64,000 nt of DNA from Torymus aiolomorphi (lineage: Eukaryota > Arthropoda > Insecta > Hymenoptera > Torymidae). This document shows, in pieces, positions 11,829-22,672 of this stretch. The translations under genes and the position numbers were made by a program. Every line of letters begins with the position of its first letter. Position 1 is the first letter of the stretch. The notes under the pieces are model-generated. The model saw nothing but the letters and a program-made list of their open reading frames with translations, did no database searches and had not been told where the DNA came from. The DNA is taken from contig CM070874.1 in assembly GCA_036365515.1 (NCBI GenBank), positions 221,138,942 to 221,202,941 on the forward strand. Direction: 5' to 3'.

Positions 11829-12529
11829 AACGAGTCATATATGTCAGACCAATCGGAGTAAAACGAACAATCAAATTATTAGTGGACTCCGGGGCAGAGG
11901 TCAGTATAATAAAGCATAATGCTCTAGATTTTAAAAATTGTGAACCACGCAAGGACTACACCAAAAATGTTATTATGGGAAAAGACAAAATATCTTTGTT
12001 GGGACCAGCAAAGTTAACTCTTTTAAATAAAAATGATGAATGTTTAGTCGCAAGAAATGATTTTCTTGGGGACTTCGATGGAATATTAGGAATCAATGTT
12101 ATGAAGACACACAACGCTGTGAACGACGTTGGAAAAAATATTTTGACTCTCAGTGGAAAAGAGATTCCCATAAATGAAAAGCCAATGGAAGTGGCACCTT
12201 ATGAGAGTAAAATCTATCACATGAAAAATTTACCTAGTAAAGGTAAACATTTTCTTATTACAGGGGAAAATATAACACCTGGAATTGTGAAGAATAAACC
12301 AACGGTAACGTTAGTGACTTGCACCGGAACAGGCGATTATATACATGTTTTTAAGAGTCTAATAGAAATTTCGGAAATAAAGTTACAAGAAAACAAGGAA
12401 ATTCCGACAATAAATAATATCAGAGGTAGAAATGACGAATATGAAAGGAAAAGTTTACTAAAAGAAAATACACGTCTACAGTTGCAAAAAAACGTTACAA
12501 TTTACAGATGTTTTTTATTTGCCAGATGA
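11829..12529 (+). pseudogene. Aspartic protease region of errantivirus A pol
   Basis: An open frame with the retropepsin signature LVDSGAEVS at about 11877-11903 and a later GDFDGILGINVM block that fits the second half of a retroviral protease fold. It would cleave Gag-Pol. It runs to 12529 and overlaps the RT frame (from 12519), which lies in another frame, so at least one frameshift separates them. The coding pieces upstream (gag) are also out of phase. Confidence 0.75.
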
Positions 12530-14400
12530 CCAATTACTTACCTTAAAGGGGTTGACACATAAAATGAATTTAGATACAGCTTTACCAATTTTTACTAAAC
12601 AATATCGATATCCATCTCAACATCAAGAAGAGATTAAGAAACAAACAAAGGAAATGTTGCAGAACGATATAATTGAGGAATCTTGTAGCCTTTATTGCAG
12701 CCCTTTATGGGCAGTCCCCAAAAAGAAAGATGCTTCTGGAAGACAAAAATGGCGTGTTGTGGTTGATTTTAGAAAAATAAATGAACACACGCGACAAGAT
12801 AATCATCCTATACCAAATGTCGAGGAAATTCTCGAAAGACTCGGAGGAGCACATTACTTCTCTGCATTTGATTTGGCTTCAGGATTTTACCAAATAATGC
12901 TAGAAGAAGATTCAAAAGAAAAGACTGCTTTCTCAACTCCTGATGGACATTTTCAATTCAAAAGGATGCCAATGGGATTGAAAAATGCACCAGCTACCTT
13001 TCAACAAGCAATGAATTATGTTTTAAGAGGACTCGTTGGAGTAATTTGTTTTGTGTATTTAGATGACATAATTATTTATGGAAAGACTCTAGAGGAATAT
13101 AATCAAAATTTAAGTCTACTTTTACAGAGATCAAAGGAGCATGGCGTGAAGCTGCAGCCCGACAAATGTTAATATCTTCGACCAGAAATAGAATATTTGG
13201 GCCACATTATTACAAGTGACGGTGTTAAGCCGAATGACAATAAAATTGAAACAATTCGATCTTTTCCAGCTCCGAAAAATGATAAGGAAATAAAATCATT
13301 TTTGGGTCTTGCAGGATATTACAGGAGATTTATTAAAGACTTTAGTAAAATCGCGAAACCTCTTATTCAACTGTTAAAGAAGGGTGAAGAATTTAAATGG
13401 ACTAATAAGCAAACAGAAAGCTTCGAAAAATTAAAGGTAGCCCTAATGAGAGAACCCGTCCTGATCTATCCAGATCATACTAAGGAGTTCACACTCACAA
13501 CAGATGCAAGTAATTATGCATTGGGAGCAGTTTTATCGCAAAAGGGAAATAATTTTTATAAGCCAGTCGCATATGCTTTCCGTACACTAAATGATGCTGA
13601 ATCAAGATATAGCACAACAGAAAAAGAACTTTTGGCAATTGTTTGGGCAACCAAACATTTTAGACACTTTTTATAAGGAAAACATTTTATAATCATTACA
13701 GATCATAAACCGCTTAAGTGGTTAATGAATGTGAAAGATCCTTCATCAAGGCTTATGAGATGGCGCCTTAAGCTAGAGGAATATGATTATGAAATACAAT
13801 ATAAGAAAGGAAGTTTAAATTCTAATGCTGATGCTTTGTCAAGACGTGTTTATCACCTACAAACACCGGAAGAAGAATTTGAGGAATACTTAACGCAGTA
13901 CAGACATACACAGTTAAAACCTTTAAAAGAAGTATTAAGAACAAAATTACCAATAATTACCATAGGACCAAAAAGAAACGATGATGACATTATTATTGCA
14001 GCAGAGACTGAGCCCAAGGAAGCTTTTGCAAAATTAAAAGGACATCTAACATCAGACTTTATGCAGGTTTGTTATGATTTAAGGAAATTAGACGAGAATA
14101 TTAAAATAAAATTAGTAAGAATGTTTAAATATCTAAATACAAAGTATTTTGATGAGACTAAAAATATTGAAATAATAGTAATGTCGGTAACAGAAGTTAA
14201 CGATAAAAATGAACGAGCGAAAATAATAAAAGATTATCATGGACCCGAAAATGGACATTTTGGGATAAGTAAAATACATTAAAAAATAAGCCAGAAGTTT
14301 TATTGGAAAAAAATGAAGAAAGATATAGAGGATTATATTAAAAGCTGTAAAGATTGTCAACTTACTAAGAGGGCACAACATAATAATCAAGCTGATGGAG
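12519..14400 (+). pseudogene. RT, RNase H and integrase N-terminus of errantivirus A
   Basis: One frame carries the RT palm, with VVVDFRKINEHT (about 12760), FSAFDLASGFYQI and the catalytic FVYLDD box (about 13050); the RNase H, with TTDASNYALGAVLSQ and a later TDHKPLKWL; and the start of integrase with a CKDC half of the HHCC zinc finger near 14355. In-frame stops fall at 13170, 13674 and 14280, so the product is dead although the catalytic motifs of RT survive. The frame is cut at 14401 by Gypsy element B and resumes at 37480. Confidence 0.88.
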
Positions 14401-14401
14401 T

Positions 14402-15481
14402 TGTAACGCGTGCGCGAGTTAGGTAATTAGAGATTCGAATTACCCGCGCCGAGCAGGCATGCTCACCGGGGGCGTGAGCGCGCGAGCATCCTGACCGGAT
14501 TAGAACGGTCTCGCGACGCGTAATATGCCCGTCGCGTACCTGCGAAGCTGCTACGGCTTTATAGGAGTCACGGCAGCCATCTTCGTGTCTGCCATCGCGC
14601 GCGAAACATCTCCTCCGTGTCTCTCGTGAGTTTACTTGTCCGCGTCGTCCTATCGTTTTTGTGAGACCCCGCTAGTGTAGTGGAGGCGCCGCAAATAGTG
14701 GACGCGCGCACAAGAGAGACAGAGAGAGAGCGATACCGCGTAGCGTGTGCCACGAGCAGAACGAGACTGCGAGCGTAGAGCCGGCAGCCAGCCCGCCTGC
14801 CGACCCAATACAGTGAGCAAGAGAGAGAGAGAGAAAGAGAGCGCAACTGCTGTGCGAACGACAGGGAGCGACAGAGAGAGAGTCGAGTGCACCGGCTGCT
14901 CCTTCCTAATGTAAGTTTTCTACTCTCCTCTCGCGGGTTTATTGTAAAGTCTCGCACGGGAATCGCCCCGTGCAAGCTTTCTGTGCCGTGTACGTGCGGG
15001 TGTGTCAGCCCGCCGTACTTTAACACCGCACGCGAAATTAGCAGCTTCGCTGCGCACCGTATCGTTCGCGCGTTTAAATCTTAACGGTCGCGAACTAACT
15101 CATTTGTTCTAATCAGCACGTGCGTTGTGCTTGTAGTTATTAGTGATTTTAATATACTGTGATATCTAGTTACTCGTCGCGTTGTTCATTACAACCTGTC
15201 CTTCTCCCGGATACCGCCGCCTCCGCGGGAAAACGACTCCGCCGGTCGTTTTCATATCTGAGTATAGCGGCCGCGTGCTTCACTCTCCGAGCGCGCGCTT
15301 TTCACTCAGTGATCCAATTAGTTGGAAAGCGAAGTTCGCGTACGATCCTGGCATTGTTTTCGGGATTCCAGGAGCAGATCCCCGGGCAAGTCATTTTAGT
15401 CTGACACCCGCGGCACCGTGTTCTAGGGCATCGCTGGCCTGTGGCTTGTTGGGATTTTCCCCCAATAGCCATCCCGTTACA
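14402..15481 (+). repeat. 5' LTR of element B
   Basis: 1080 bp, GA-rich with GAGAG runs, beginning TGTAACGCGTG and ending CCCGTTACA. It has a possible splice donor, CTAAT-GTAAGT, at 14911. The 3' copy has an ~80-bp deletion and a non-LTR insertion. Open frames inside the LTR are not genes. Confidence 0.92.
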
Positions 15482-15483
15482 AC

Positions 15484-15503
15484 TGGCGCCACAACGTTTT
15501 GGA
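15484..15503 (+). other. Primer binding site of B
   Basis: TGGCGCCACAACGTTTTGG follows the LTR by two bases. It fits the tRNA-Lys 3' end with one inserted base. Confidence 0.7.
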
Positions 15504-16131
15504 GGTGGAGAAGGACCCGCGGCGCGTACGTGATACGCGGCGAAGCTTGGCGCGAAGAAGCTCAGCAGCGTAGCTGAGCATAACCTGCAAAGAAAGACTC
15601 TTCGTGCCGTAGCTTGTAGGCGCGTGTGTGCGTGTGCGTGACACAGCCGTGCTATTGCGAGAGTGCGGTCGAGAGGTTAGGCAAGCGATAGCCAATAACC
15701 CTCGATCTAGACTGCCGACGAGGAGAGATCTTGATCGCGAAATTTTTGTACGTTAGGTAATTTTTTTTAACAATTAAAATTTTTTAATAACAATTAATTT
15801 TTTTTTAACGAGAAAAATTTTTTTTTTTAAGCGATAATTAATTTTTTTTAATTAAGTTTTTTTATCGACTCGAAAATTTTTTTTTCTCCTCTCGTATTTT
15901 CGATACGAATTATTTTTTAGTAGACGAAAAATAAAATTTTTTTTCTTTTCTCGTGCTGTTAGTAGAAAATCGAGAGAAAGTCGGCAGGCACTCTCGGAAC
16001 AAAAAGTTGACTGTGCGCCCAAGTAAAAACTCGAGCGCAAAAATCCCCTCGAACTTTAAAATTGTTTTTTTATTTTTTTAGGTGAAAATTGAATTTATTT
16101 TTTGTGTTTTTTGGTGATATTGTCCGTTTTG
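15504..16131 (+). other. Leader of element B, first part
   Basis: Untranslated leader with long A- and T-runs (15750-15960). It is cut by element C in a microsatellite and continues at 27050. No gene is seen. Confidence 0.7.

Positions 16132-16203
<72 letters not shown>
16132..16203 (+). repeat. (CA)n(TA)n microsatellite, target of element C
   Basis: A CA tract runs into a TA tract that ends exactly at the 5' LTR of C; TA dinucleotides resume at 27050. The two halves were one microsatellite in B before C inserted. Confidence 0.88.
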
Positions 16204-17194
16204 TGTAACGAAGTTCGGAATCCGCGGGCGAACTACCACGCGCTCGAGCCATCGAGGAGCGAAGCGGGGATGCGCAGGCGCGAGGAGGGCGGATCGGCAA
16301 CGGTGCGCGCGAGAACGAGCAGTCTAGTTTCTGCCGATTCGGTGCGCGCACGCAGGAAGAGCCCGGTTGCCAGCGAGAGAGTGCGAGAGAAAGAAGAGAG
16401 AGAAAGAAAAGAGAGGGAGCAACCAAGGTCGCGAGTCTCCGGAGGAAGGCCTCAACGTCGTCGTGCGCGAGAGACTGCGAACGGATCTAGCCCGGACTCC
16501 GTCGACACCTAAGTAAGGTTAGTGCCTGCAGGCCCCCCTACGCGCGAGCGAGACTCTACCTCGACGCGCGAGGTAGAGAGCGTCGGAGACGAGTGGTGCA
16601 CCTCGTCTCTGGGAGTGTATCTGTGCGCGACATCCGCGACGCGTGCGACTCGCGAGGCATTTCGACCTCGCGAGAATTAGAGACCGCGGCGCGCTCAATA
16701 TCCTTTTCTTTTGTAAACCCCTCTTGCGATTAGCTAATAAAATTGTCTTTTATATTTCCTAATTAAGAGTTCGCGAATTGTTATTTCGCCCCCTTCCCTT
16801 CCGCCGTTATTCCTACGAGTACCTCGGATACCGCCGCCTCCGCGGGATCGCCGACTTCCTCGGCGATCATCTGAGCCCCAGGTACTCGCGCGTGTTTCCC
16901 CCTTCATTAAGGAACGCGTAGAGTCACACACATGATATTAAAATTCCCGGGTAACTTCTGAGTTACCCGGTTGTACACAGTCAGCGAACGGCATTGCACC
17001 GAGCGCGCGCAGAGCCGGCAATTCTGCCAGGGCGCCGCTCGAGCCGCAACGTAGGCGAGAATCGTCCTCGACGAGCAGCGCCGAGGAAGGCATCGTCGTT
17101 GCGGAGCAGTGTGAGCGAGAGAGAGAGAGCATACAGGTAAGCTTTCGGCGTTGCCGAAAACTCTCTCGCTCCGAAAACTATTCGCCCTGTTACA
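16204..17194 (+). repeat. 5' LTR of element C
   Basis: 991 bp, TGTAACGAAG...CCCTGTTACA. It contains AATAAA near 16737 and a strong splice donor, CAG-GTAAG, at 17134. It pairs with 25619-26318 and, inverted, with 26319-27049. Confidence 0.93.
17134..17141 (+). promoter_or_regulatory. Candidate splice donor in C U5
   Basis: CAG-GTAAG is a consensus 5' splice site. Suitable acceptors lie just before the gag ATG (AG at 18730-18731, after a long pyrimidine tract) and before ORF3 (AG at 24377-24378). Use as a donor for subgenomic RNA is inference. Confidence 0.45.
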
Positions 17195-17196
17195 AC

Positions 17197-17213
17197 TGGC
17201 GCCCAACGTGTGG
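17197..17213 (+). other. Primer binding site of C (tRNA-Lys)
   Basis: TGGCGCCCAACGTG follows the LTR by two bases and is complementary to the conserved 3' end of animal tRNA-Lys, the primer used by the gypsy group. Confidence 0.82.
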
Positions 17214-17925
17214 ATAGGTACAGTAGGAGAGCGCGCGGCGCGTGTTTGTAAACACGCGCGGGCTCGCAACACAGCCGACACCGCGATCGTTCGACCGTGA
17301 GAGTGTATGTATGTGTGCGAGAGTGTCGTAGACAATTCTAAGTCCACGAAAATACTTTTCGACAACAAGTATTATATCGCGAGCAGAAACGAAAATAATT
17401 CGGACCTCGCGATATATAGGCTCATTTACGCAAAAGTTCGTAGCTGTGCTTTTCCCTCATACTAATTTGGTTTATAATCGATTAGTAAGTTTTTTAGCAA
17501 TATAGCTAAACAACTTAGAGATATATTCGTTCACTATAAAGCCTTATTTATTTGTTCGAATAAATAGGAGAAGACGGAAAGATAGATTGTTGTTACTAAC
17601 AATCTATCAATAATTAGTTAATAAATTAGTGGAAATTATTAATTTATTTTTATAAAAATTATTAATAATAACAATTAATAGAAACTATTAATAATAATAA
17701 TTGATAAAAATTATTAATAATATTAATTAATAAAACTTTTTTTTGTTATTTTTGGTAGGAAATTTAAAATATTTTTTTTCTTTTCTTCTTCTTCCTTCAT
17801 CCATTTAATCTCTTTCCGCTTCACTGTTTTTTGGAAATCAAAAATTTTCTATCTTTCATGTTGCTCGTTATTACAGCCTCACGTGTTCGAAAGATTTAAT
17901 TTGTTTTTACTAACAATTAAATAAA

Positions 17926-18360
17926 GCGTCGCCGTATTTCAACGAGCGACGCAAATACCAAACGTGTTCTCTTTCCACAGTTTATTTTATTATTTTGGAA
18001 GTGGAAAGGGAAAGCGAACTTCTCGCAAGCTAAAGTTTTGCGAGAAGATTTTGGGCTTTAATAAATTCGCTGTTATATACAGAAGTAAAATTAGGGTAAA
18101 AGCAAGCGCGATTTCTTTCACCGCGTGCACATTTTATAGAATAACCTACACTTTAAAGCACTCAAAAATTTTTTTTTTGTTTTTTTCTTTCTTGAATGAA
18201 TCGTTTTCTTTCAACGACTTTCAACGACTTTTAAACGGGGTGTCGCCGAATTTTATCGCGCGACACAATTGCCGAACGCACCCTCTTTCCACAATTTATT
18301 TTATTATTTTGCGGTGGAAAGAGAAGGCGAACTTCTCGAAGACTAAAGTTTTGCGAGAAG
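17926..18360 (+). promoter_or_regulatory. Duplicated RNA hairpin set in leader of C
   Basis: Three hairpins occur twice in the same order. Set 1: 17926-17932 with 17946-17952; CTTTCCAC 17971-17978 with GTGGAAAG 18001-18008; CTTCTCGCAA 18019-18028 with 18038-18047. Set 2: 18240-18246 with 18260-18266; 18285-18292 with 18314-18321; 18332-18338 with 18354-18360. The first stem is GCGTCGC/GCGACGC in one set and GTGTCGC/GCGACAC in the other, a compensatory change with the same 13-nt loop. A role in packaging, dimerisation or translation is possible but not shown. Confidence 0.6.
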
Positions 18361-18743
18361 ATTTTGGCCGCGTGGACGAAAATTATTCTCGTTCTTCATT
18401 GTAAATTTTCGTAAAAATAAATACAACGCGAAGTAAATATTTAAGCGTAACACTCTTTTCGTGTTTCGCTGTCGTTTCTGCTCGCGAATTTACTCAGTGC
18501 GACAGATTGAGAAACAGTTTAGTTTTTTTTCTTCTGTAACTCGCGATTGTAAGCGCCCAGTGATTAGGGAAATACGCGCACTCAATCGACGCACTGAGTA
18601 ACAACACGCTGTAAATTGCGGAGCGAACGAGCCGAAAAATCTACTTGCGGTCAGTTTTTTTTCTCTCTTCTGTTTTATATATTTTTTTTTCTCTTTTCTC
18701 TTTTTTTTTTTCTTTCGCATAAATATTCCAGTGAGAAACCAAT

Positions 18744-20673
18744 ATGGCGGCACAACTAGCACTCGAGAATTGGTGTATGTGCCTCTCACTGGAAGAGATA
18801 GATAGATATCTCAAGGCGATGGAGTTGAAAACATCTGGCGCGCGATTTCAACAGTTAGATCGCGCGAGCAGATGGCTGCTCGGGGATTACTCGGCAGACG
18901 AGTTCATCGCCACAAATGCAGACCTCGATGAACACACGACGTGGGTAGCGAGAGCAAACCTCCGCCAAACGTTCATCGATAGAGTCTGCAACGGCGAAAT
19001 CGAGACGCCATGGGCACGCGGTTCAGACGAGAATGAACCGCATCCACTTGAGTATGTCCGCGACGATAACGTCGTAAAACTCAAGCTGGAACGGACGCGT
19101 CTCGAAATCGAGACGCGCGCAACGGAAAGAAGCTCGATGGAACATGAACCAGCGGAAACAACGGAGAACGAGACGGATCGAGAAGACGGATCTAAGGAGA
19201 GGGAGACAAGTACAACCCTCCACCCACAACAGCACACCCTAGCAACGGCGGAAACGCAGGATCTGCCAATCCCTGCGGAATTGAGGGCATTTTTAACGCA
19301 ACTCACGCAGAAGGTCACGCAACTCTCGGACAATCAGTCCAAATTGCAATTAGCAATGGAGAGCTTCACGCAGCTAGCGATAAAAGGAGCTGCGTGCAGC
19401 ACGCGATTAGACCAGGCGCAGAGCGGGCAACGTCAGGTGGGCTTCCAGGATACCCTGACATTCAGATATCCGGAAGAGCAGGACACCTATCTGCATACAC
19501 CACCGACGTCTGGCCAACCGCTCATTCCCCCCCAAGGGACGCCGCACAATCGTCTACTAGGCGGAGCCTGGGAGGGGGGGGGGTCTCCCGAATCGGATGA
19601 ATTCGAGAGATTTGCGCAGCGACCCAAACGCGCTTGATGCCAGCACTCCGCGGCATACGGTGCAACACCGAAATAATCAGCGAGACGTCGGCAACATCGC
19701 ACGAAAATGGGGGCTGAAGTATACCGGCGAGAAAGGGCAGAGCATCGACGTGTTTTTAAACCGTGTCGATGAATGCCGAAGCCTCGCGAAGATGTCAGAG
19801 GAAGAGATGTTAAGTTCTCTCTCCGAACTCTTCGCGGGAGTCGCCGCCACGTGGTACCAGAATAATAAGACGAGCTGGTCCACGTGGAACGAATTCTGCG
19901 CTTCAGCACGTAAATGGTACGGCGCGAACCGCAGATTCCAACAACGGGTGCTGCAAGAGGCAACAGCGCGCACACAGGGGAGAGAAGAACCGGTGCGCGA
20001 CTTCATCACCTGCCTACTCTCGATCATGAAAAAGATCGATCCACCTCTCCCACTTTCTCACCAGTTGGACACCTTACATCGCAATTTGCGGCCAGATCTC
20101 CAACGCATGGTGAGGAGAGTCGATTTCGAGGACATCGACACGCTATTGGAATTGAGTGTCGAGGCCGAGCTGACTCTCGAGGCGGAAAAATCTTATCGAG
20201 AACCACCGCCTCCGGAACAGAGCCTCCTCCCCGAGGCTGCCTATAACCCTCGGGGAAAGAAAGAAAAACATACGCCACTGAAAGTTGCCGCACTTCCAGG
20301 GCATATGAACCCGCCGGTAACGGAGGGAACTGGACAGAATTGGATCGCAGCTCTGTCCAAAATGCTCGCGGAAGAGGTGAGGCTGGCGCTACAGCCAGCG
20401 CTGCACCCGAAGCAGACTCCACCGCCCTCTCGAAAACCTTCTCCCGCCAAGGGGAAAAAGAAGGGAGGGAGAGGAGAAAAGAGAGAGTCAGCAGGCGGCT
20501 CGCCGAAGCGCGACCCGCGGCCTCGGCAAGCAGAAAGGAAAAAATCGCCCGATAGCAGCGCAGTGAAACTGAAGGGTAACAGTGAGGGTATTCATTGTTA
20601 CGGCTGCGGTCTGCCTGGCTATCGGACGTACAATTGTCCCACGTGTGCGGGAAACGGGAAATCGGGTGCGTAG
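18744..20673 (+). pseudogene. gag of element C, one frameshift
   Basis: Starts at MAAQLALENWCMCL (18744), a few bases after a candidate splice acceptor. Domains in order: an N-terminal helical region with WLLGDYSADEF, a Gln/Leu helix with LTQLTQKVTQLSDNQ, then, in the second frame from about 19600, the Gypsy capsid core (KWGLKYTGEKGQSIDVFLNR, ATWYQNNKTSW, then HQLDTLHRNLRPDLQ). A Lys/Arg-rich stretch and a zinc knuckle with CYGCGLPGY and a last Cys (20600-20640) end it; a Tyr replaces the usual His. The two frames meet at a run of G (19571-19581), a likely slippage error. Element B has the homologous gag. Confidence 0.88.
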
Positions 20674-22664
20674 AAGGAGTCTATACGATGCCCGCACTCA
20701 AGAAGACCCCCGCCGAAATCGCCGTCGCGGCCTCCACCGTTCAGGAGAAGCCGCGCGACGAATCAGCAACATCAGCTACAGCGATCAGCGTAGAGAACGC
20801 ACCGATCGCTAACCCCGACGAGGAGGCCAGATGGTGGCTCCAAGTTAACGTCGGGGGTTTCCGAATACGCGCCTTATATGATACGGGCGCGGCACGAACA
20901 GTGATGGGTTCGATCGGATTGCAATTAGCATCCGCGTGCCGTAGCCCGCTATTATCAAGCCACGGAAGGAAAGCAAAGGTCCCCGGCGGTCATACAGTGG
21001 CGATCGCGGGGTATGTAATGCTCCCCTTTGAGGTAGCAGGCATAAAAAAGGAGATTCGTGTCGCCGTGCTCGCGGACGAAACCTTAGAGTGCTACCTCGG
21101 CGCTGATTTCATTCGGACATTCGGAATGATTCACGATGCAGTGAAAAATCAGCTGACCGTGAGCGCGTCAGGGCAAACGGTAGATTTAGAAGTAGCCAGC
21201 GTTTCTCTTGGCGAAACTCTGGAGCTAGCTTCGATCGGTCTCGAGGAGATGTCGGAGGTGCAGAAGAAACAACTCCAAGAACTCCTCGACCAGTTGCTCG
21301 TCCAGACGGATGAACCTCTTGGCCGCACGACGTGGGCCGAACACGCGATTTCTGTTGGCTCGGCTCGGCCGGTCAAACAGAAATATTACCCCGTCTCCAA
21401 GAAACTCGAGGAGATCATGCACTCTCAGGTACGAGAGATGCTGGAGGCGGGTATAATCGAGCCCTCGACCAGTGCTTGGTCGAGTCCAGTAGTAATGGTG
21501 CGGAAAGCGCTCGAGAAATATCGATTCTGCATCGACTTCCGGAAGGTGAATGCCGTGTCCAGAGCTGACGCATATCCGCTCCCATATATGGACGCGATTT
21601 TGCGGAAGCTACAAGGCGCAAAATATATTTCGACTCTGGACTTAAGCAGCGCGTATCACCAGATTCCGCTGGAGGAAGAATCTCGCCCGTTAACGGCGTT
21701 TACGGTGCCGGGACTGGGATTATTCCAGTTCACGCGCATGCCGTATGGCCTCTCGCAGGCAGGTGCAACATTTCAGAGGTTAATCGATAAGGTTATCGGT
21801 CCTGAAATGGAACCCTATGCCTTCTCCTATCTCGATGATATAATCATTGTCACCGAGACCTTTGAAGAACATGTAAAGTGGCTTGGCCACGTTCTCAAGC
21901 GAATAAAGGAGGCTAATCTCACTATTAACCGAGAGAAAAGTGTGTTTGGCCAGACGGAAGTTCGCTATCTGGGCGTACTCGTTAATCGGGACGGTTTTCG
22001 TCCCGATCCCGAGAAAATTGCGCCGATAATAAGCTATCCTGAACCACGGAACCTAAAACAGCTTCGGCGTTTTCTAGGAATGGCCTCGTGGTACAGGAAG
22101 TTCCTAAAAGATTTCGCTTCTATGGCCGAGCCACTAACCCGACTCACCAAAAAAGACCGCCGATACGATTGGACAGAGGAACAACAAGTAGCTTTCGATC
22201 AGATTAAGGCTTTTGTTGCGTCTGCTCCAATTCTGTCTCGCCCGCAATTTGAAGACCAATTCGTTCTTCAAACAGACGCGAGTGATACAGGCATCGGCGC
22301 AGTACTCTTCCAAATAATCGATGGCGAGGAAAGAGTACTGGAATTTGCGAGTCGCACACTCTCATCCGCGGAGCGTAACTATAGCGTGACGGAGAGAGAA
22401 TGCCTCGCGGTGGTCTGGGCCATTGGAAAATTCAGGCCGTATATCGAGGGCTACCATTTTCGAGTGATCACCGATCATAGTAGTCTTCATTGGTTACACA
22501 GCCTGCATAGTCCAACTGGCCGGCTCGCGCGGTGGGCACTCGAACTGCAAGGGCATAGCTTCGAGGTAGAGCACAGGAAGGGCGCAATTAACCACGTCCC
22601 CGATGCTCTATCTCGCATGTTCGAGGGCGACGAGGAAGATGCGTCACTCGCGCAGTCGATCTGA
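20595..22664 (+). CDS. pol of element C: protease, RT, RNase H
   Basis: An open frame of 689 codons in the -1 frame relative to gag, overlapping its last 79 bases, so it is probably made as a Gag-Pol fusion by frameshifting at 20649-20655 and not from its own ATG. Domains: protease with LYDTGAARTVMG (about residue 93); RT with CIDFRKVNA, STLDLSSAYHQI and the catalytic SYLDDIIIV box; RNase H with LQTDASDTGIGAVLFQ and ITDHSSLHWL, ending VPDALSRMF. All catalytic aspartates are present. It makes the cDNA of the element in particles. A stop at 22664 and a frame change cut it off from integrase. Confidence 0.92.
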   Translation: MLRLRSAWLSDVQLSHVCGKREIGCVEGVYTMPALKKTPAEIAVAASTVQEKPRDESATSATAISVENAPIANPDEEARWWLQVNVGGFRIRALYDTGAARTVMGSIGLQLASACRSPLLSSHGRKAKVPGGHTVAIAGYVMLPFEVAGIKKEIRVAVLADETLECYLGADFIRTFGMIHDAVKNQLTVSASGQTVDLEVASVSLGETLELASIGLEEMSEVQKKQLQELLDQLLVQTDEPLGRTTWAEHAISVGSARPVKQKYYPVSKKLEEIMHSQVREMLEAGIIEPSTSAWSSPVVMVRKALEKYRFCIDFRKVNAVSRADAYPLPYMDAILRKLQGAKYISTLDLSSAYHQIPLEEESRPLTAFTVPGLGLFQFTRMPYGLSQAGATFQRLIDKVIGPEMEPYAFSYLDDIIIVTETFEEHVKWLGHVLKRIKEANLTINREKSVFGQTEVRYLGVLVNRDGFRPDPEKIAPIISYPEPRNLKQLRRFLGMASWYRKFLKDFASMAEPLTRLTKKDRRYDWTEEQQVAFDQIKAFVASAPILSRPQFEDQFVLQTDASDTGIGAVLFQIIDGEERVLEFASRTLSSAERNYSVTERECLAVVWAIGKFRPYIEGYHFRVITDHSSLHWLHSLHSPTGRLARWALELQGHSFEVEHRKGAINHVPDALSRMFEGDEEDASLAQSI
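20649..20699 (+). promoter_or_regulatory. gag-pol -1 frameshift signal of C
   Basis: GGGAAAC at 20649-20655 is in phase as G-GGA-AAC in the gag frame, 15 nt before the gag stop. After an 8-nt spacer, 20664-20670 can pair with 20693-20699 (7 bp, one G-U). This is the layout of retroviral -1 frameshift sites. Element B has the same heptamer in phase with the same 15-nt distance. Confidence 0.72.
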
Positions 22665-22672
22665 CAAACGAG

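Noticed and set aside
14568..15695. Long open frames on both strands in the GA-rich LTR of B
   Set aside because: They are Arg/Ser/Leu-rich by-products of GAGA/CTCT repeats, repeated in the other LTR, with no motif.
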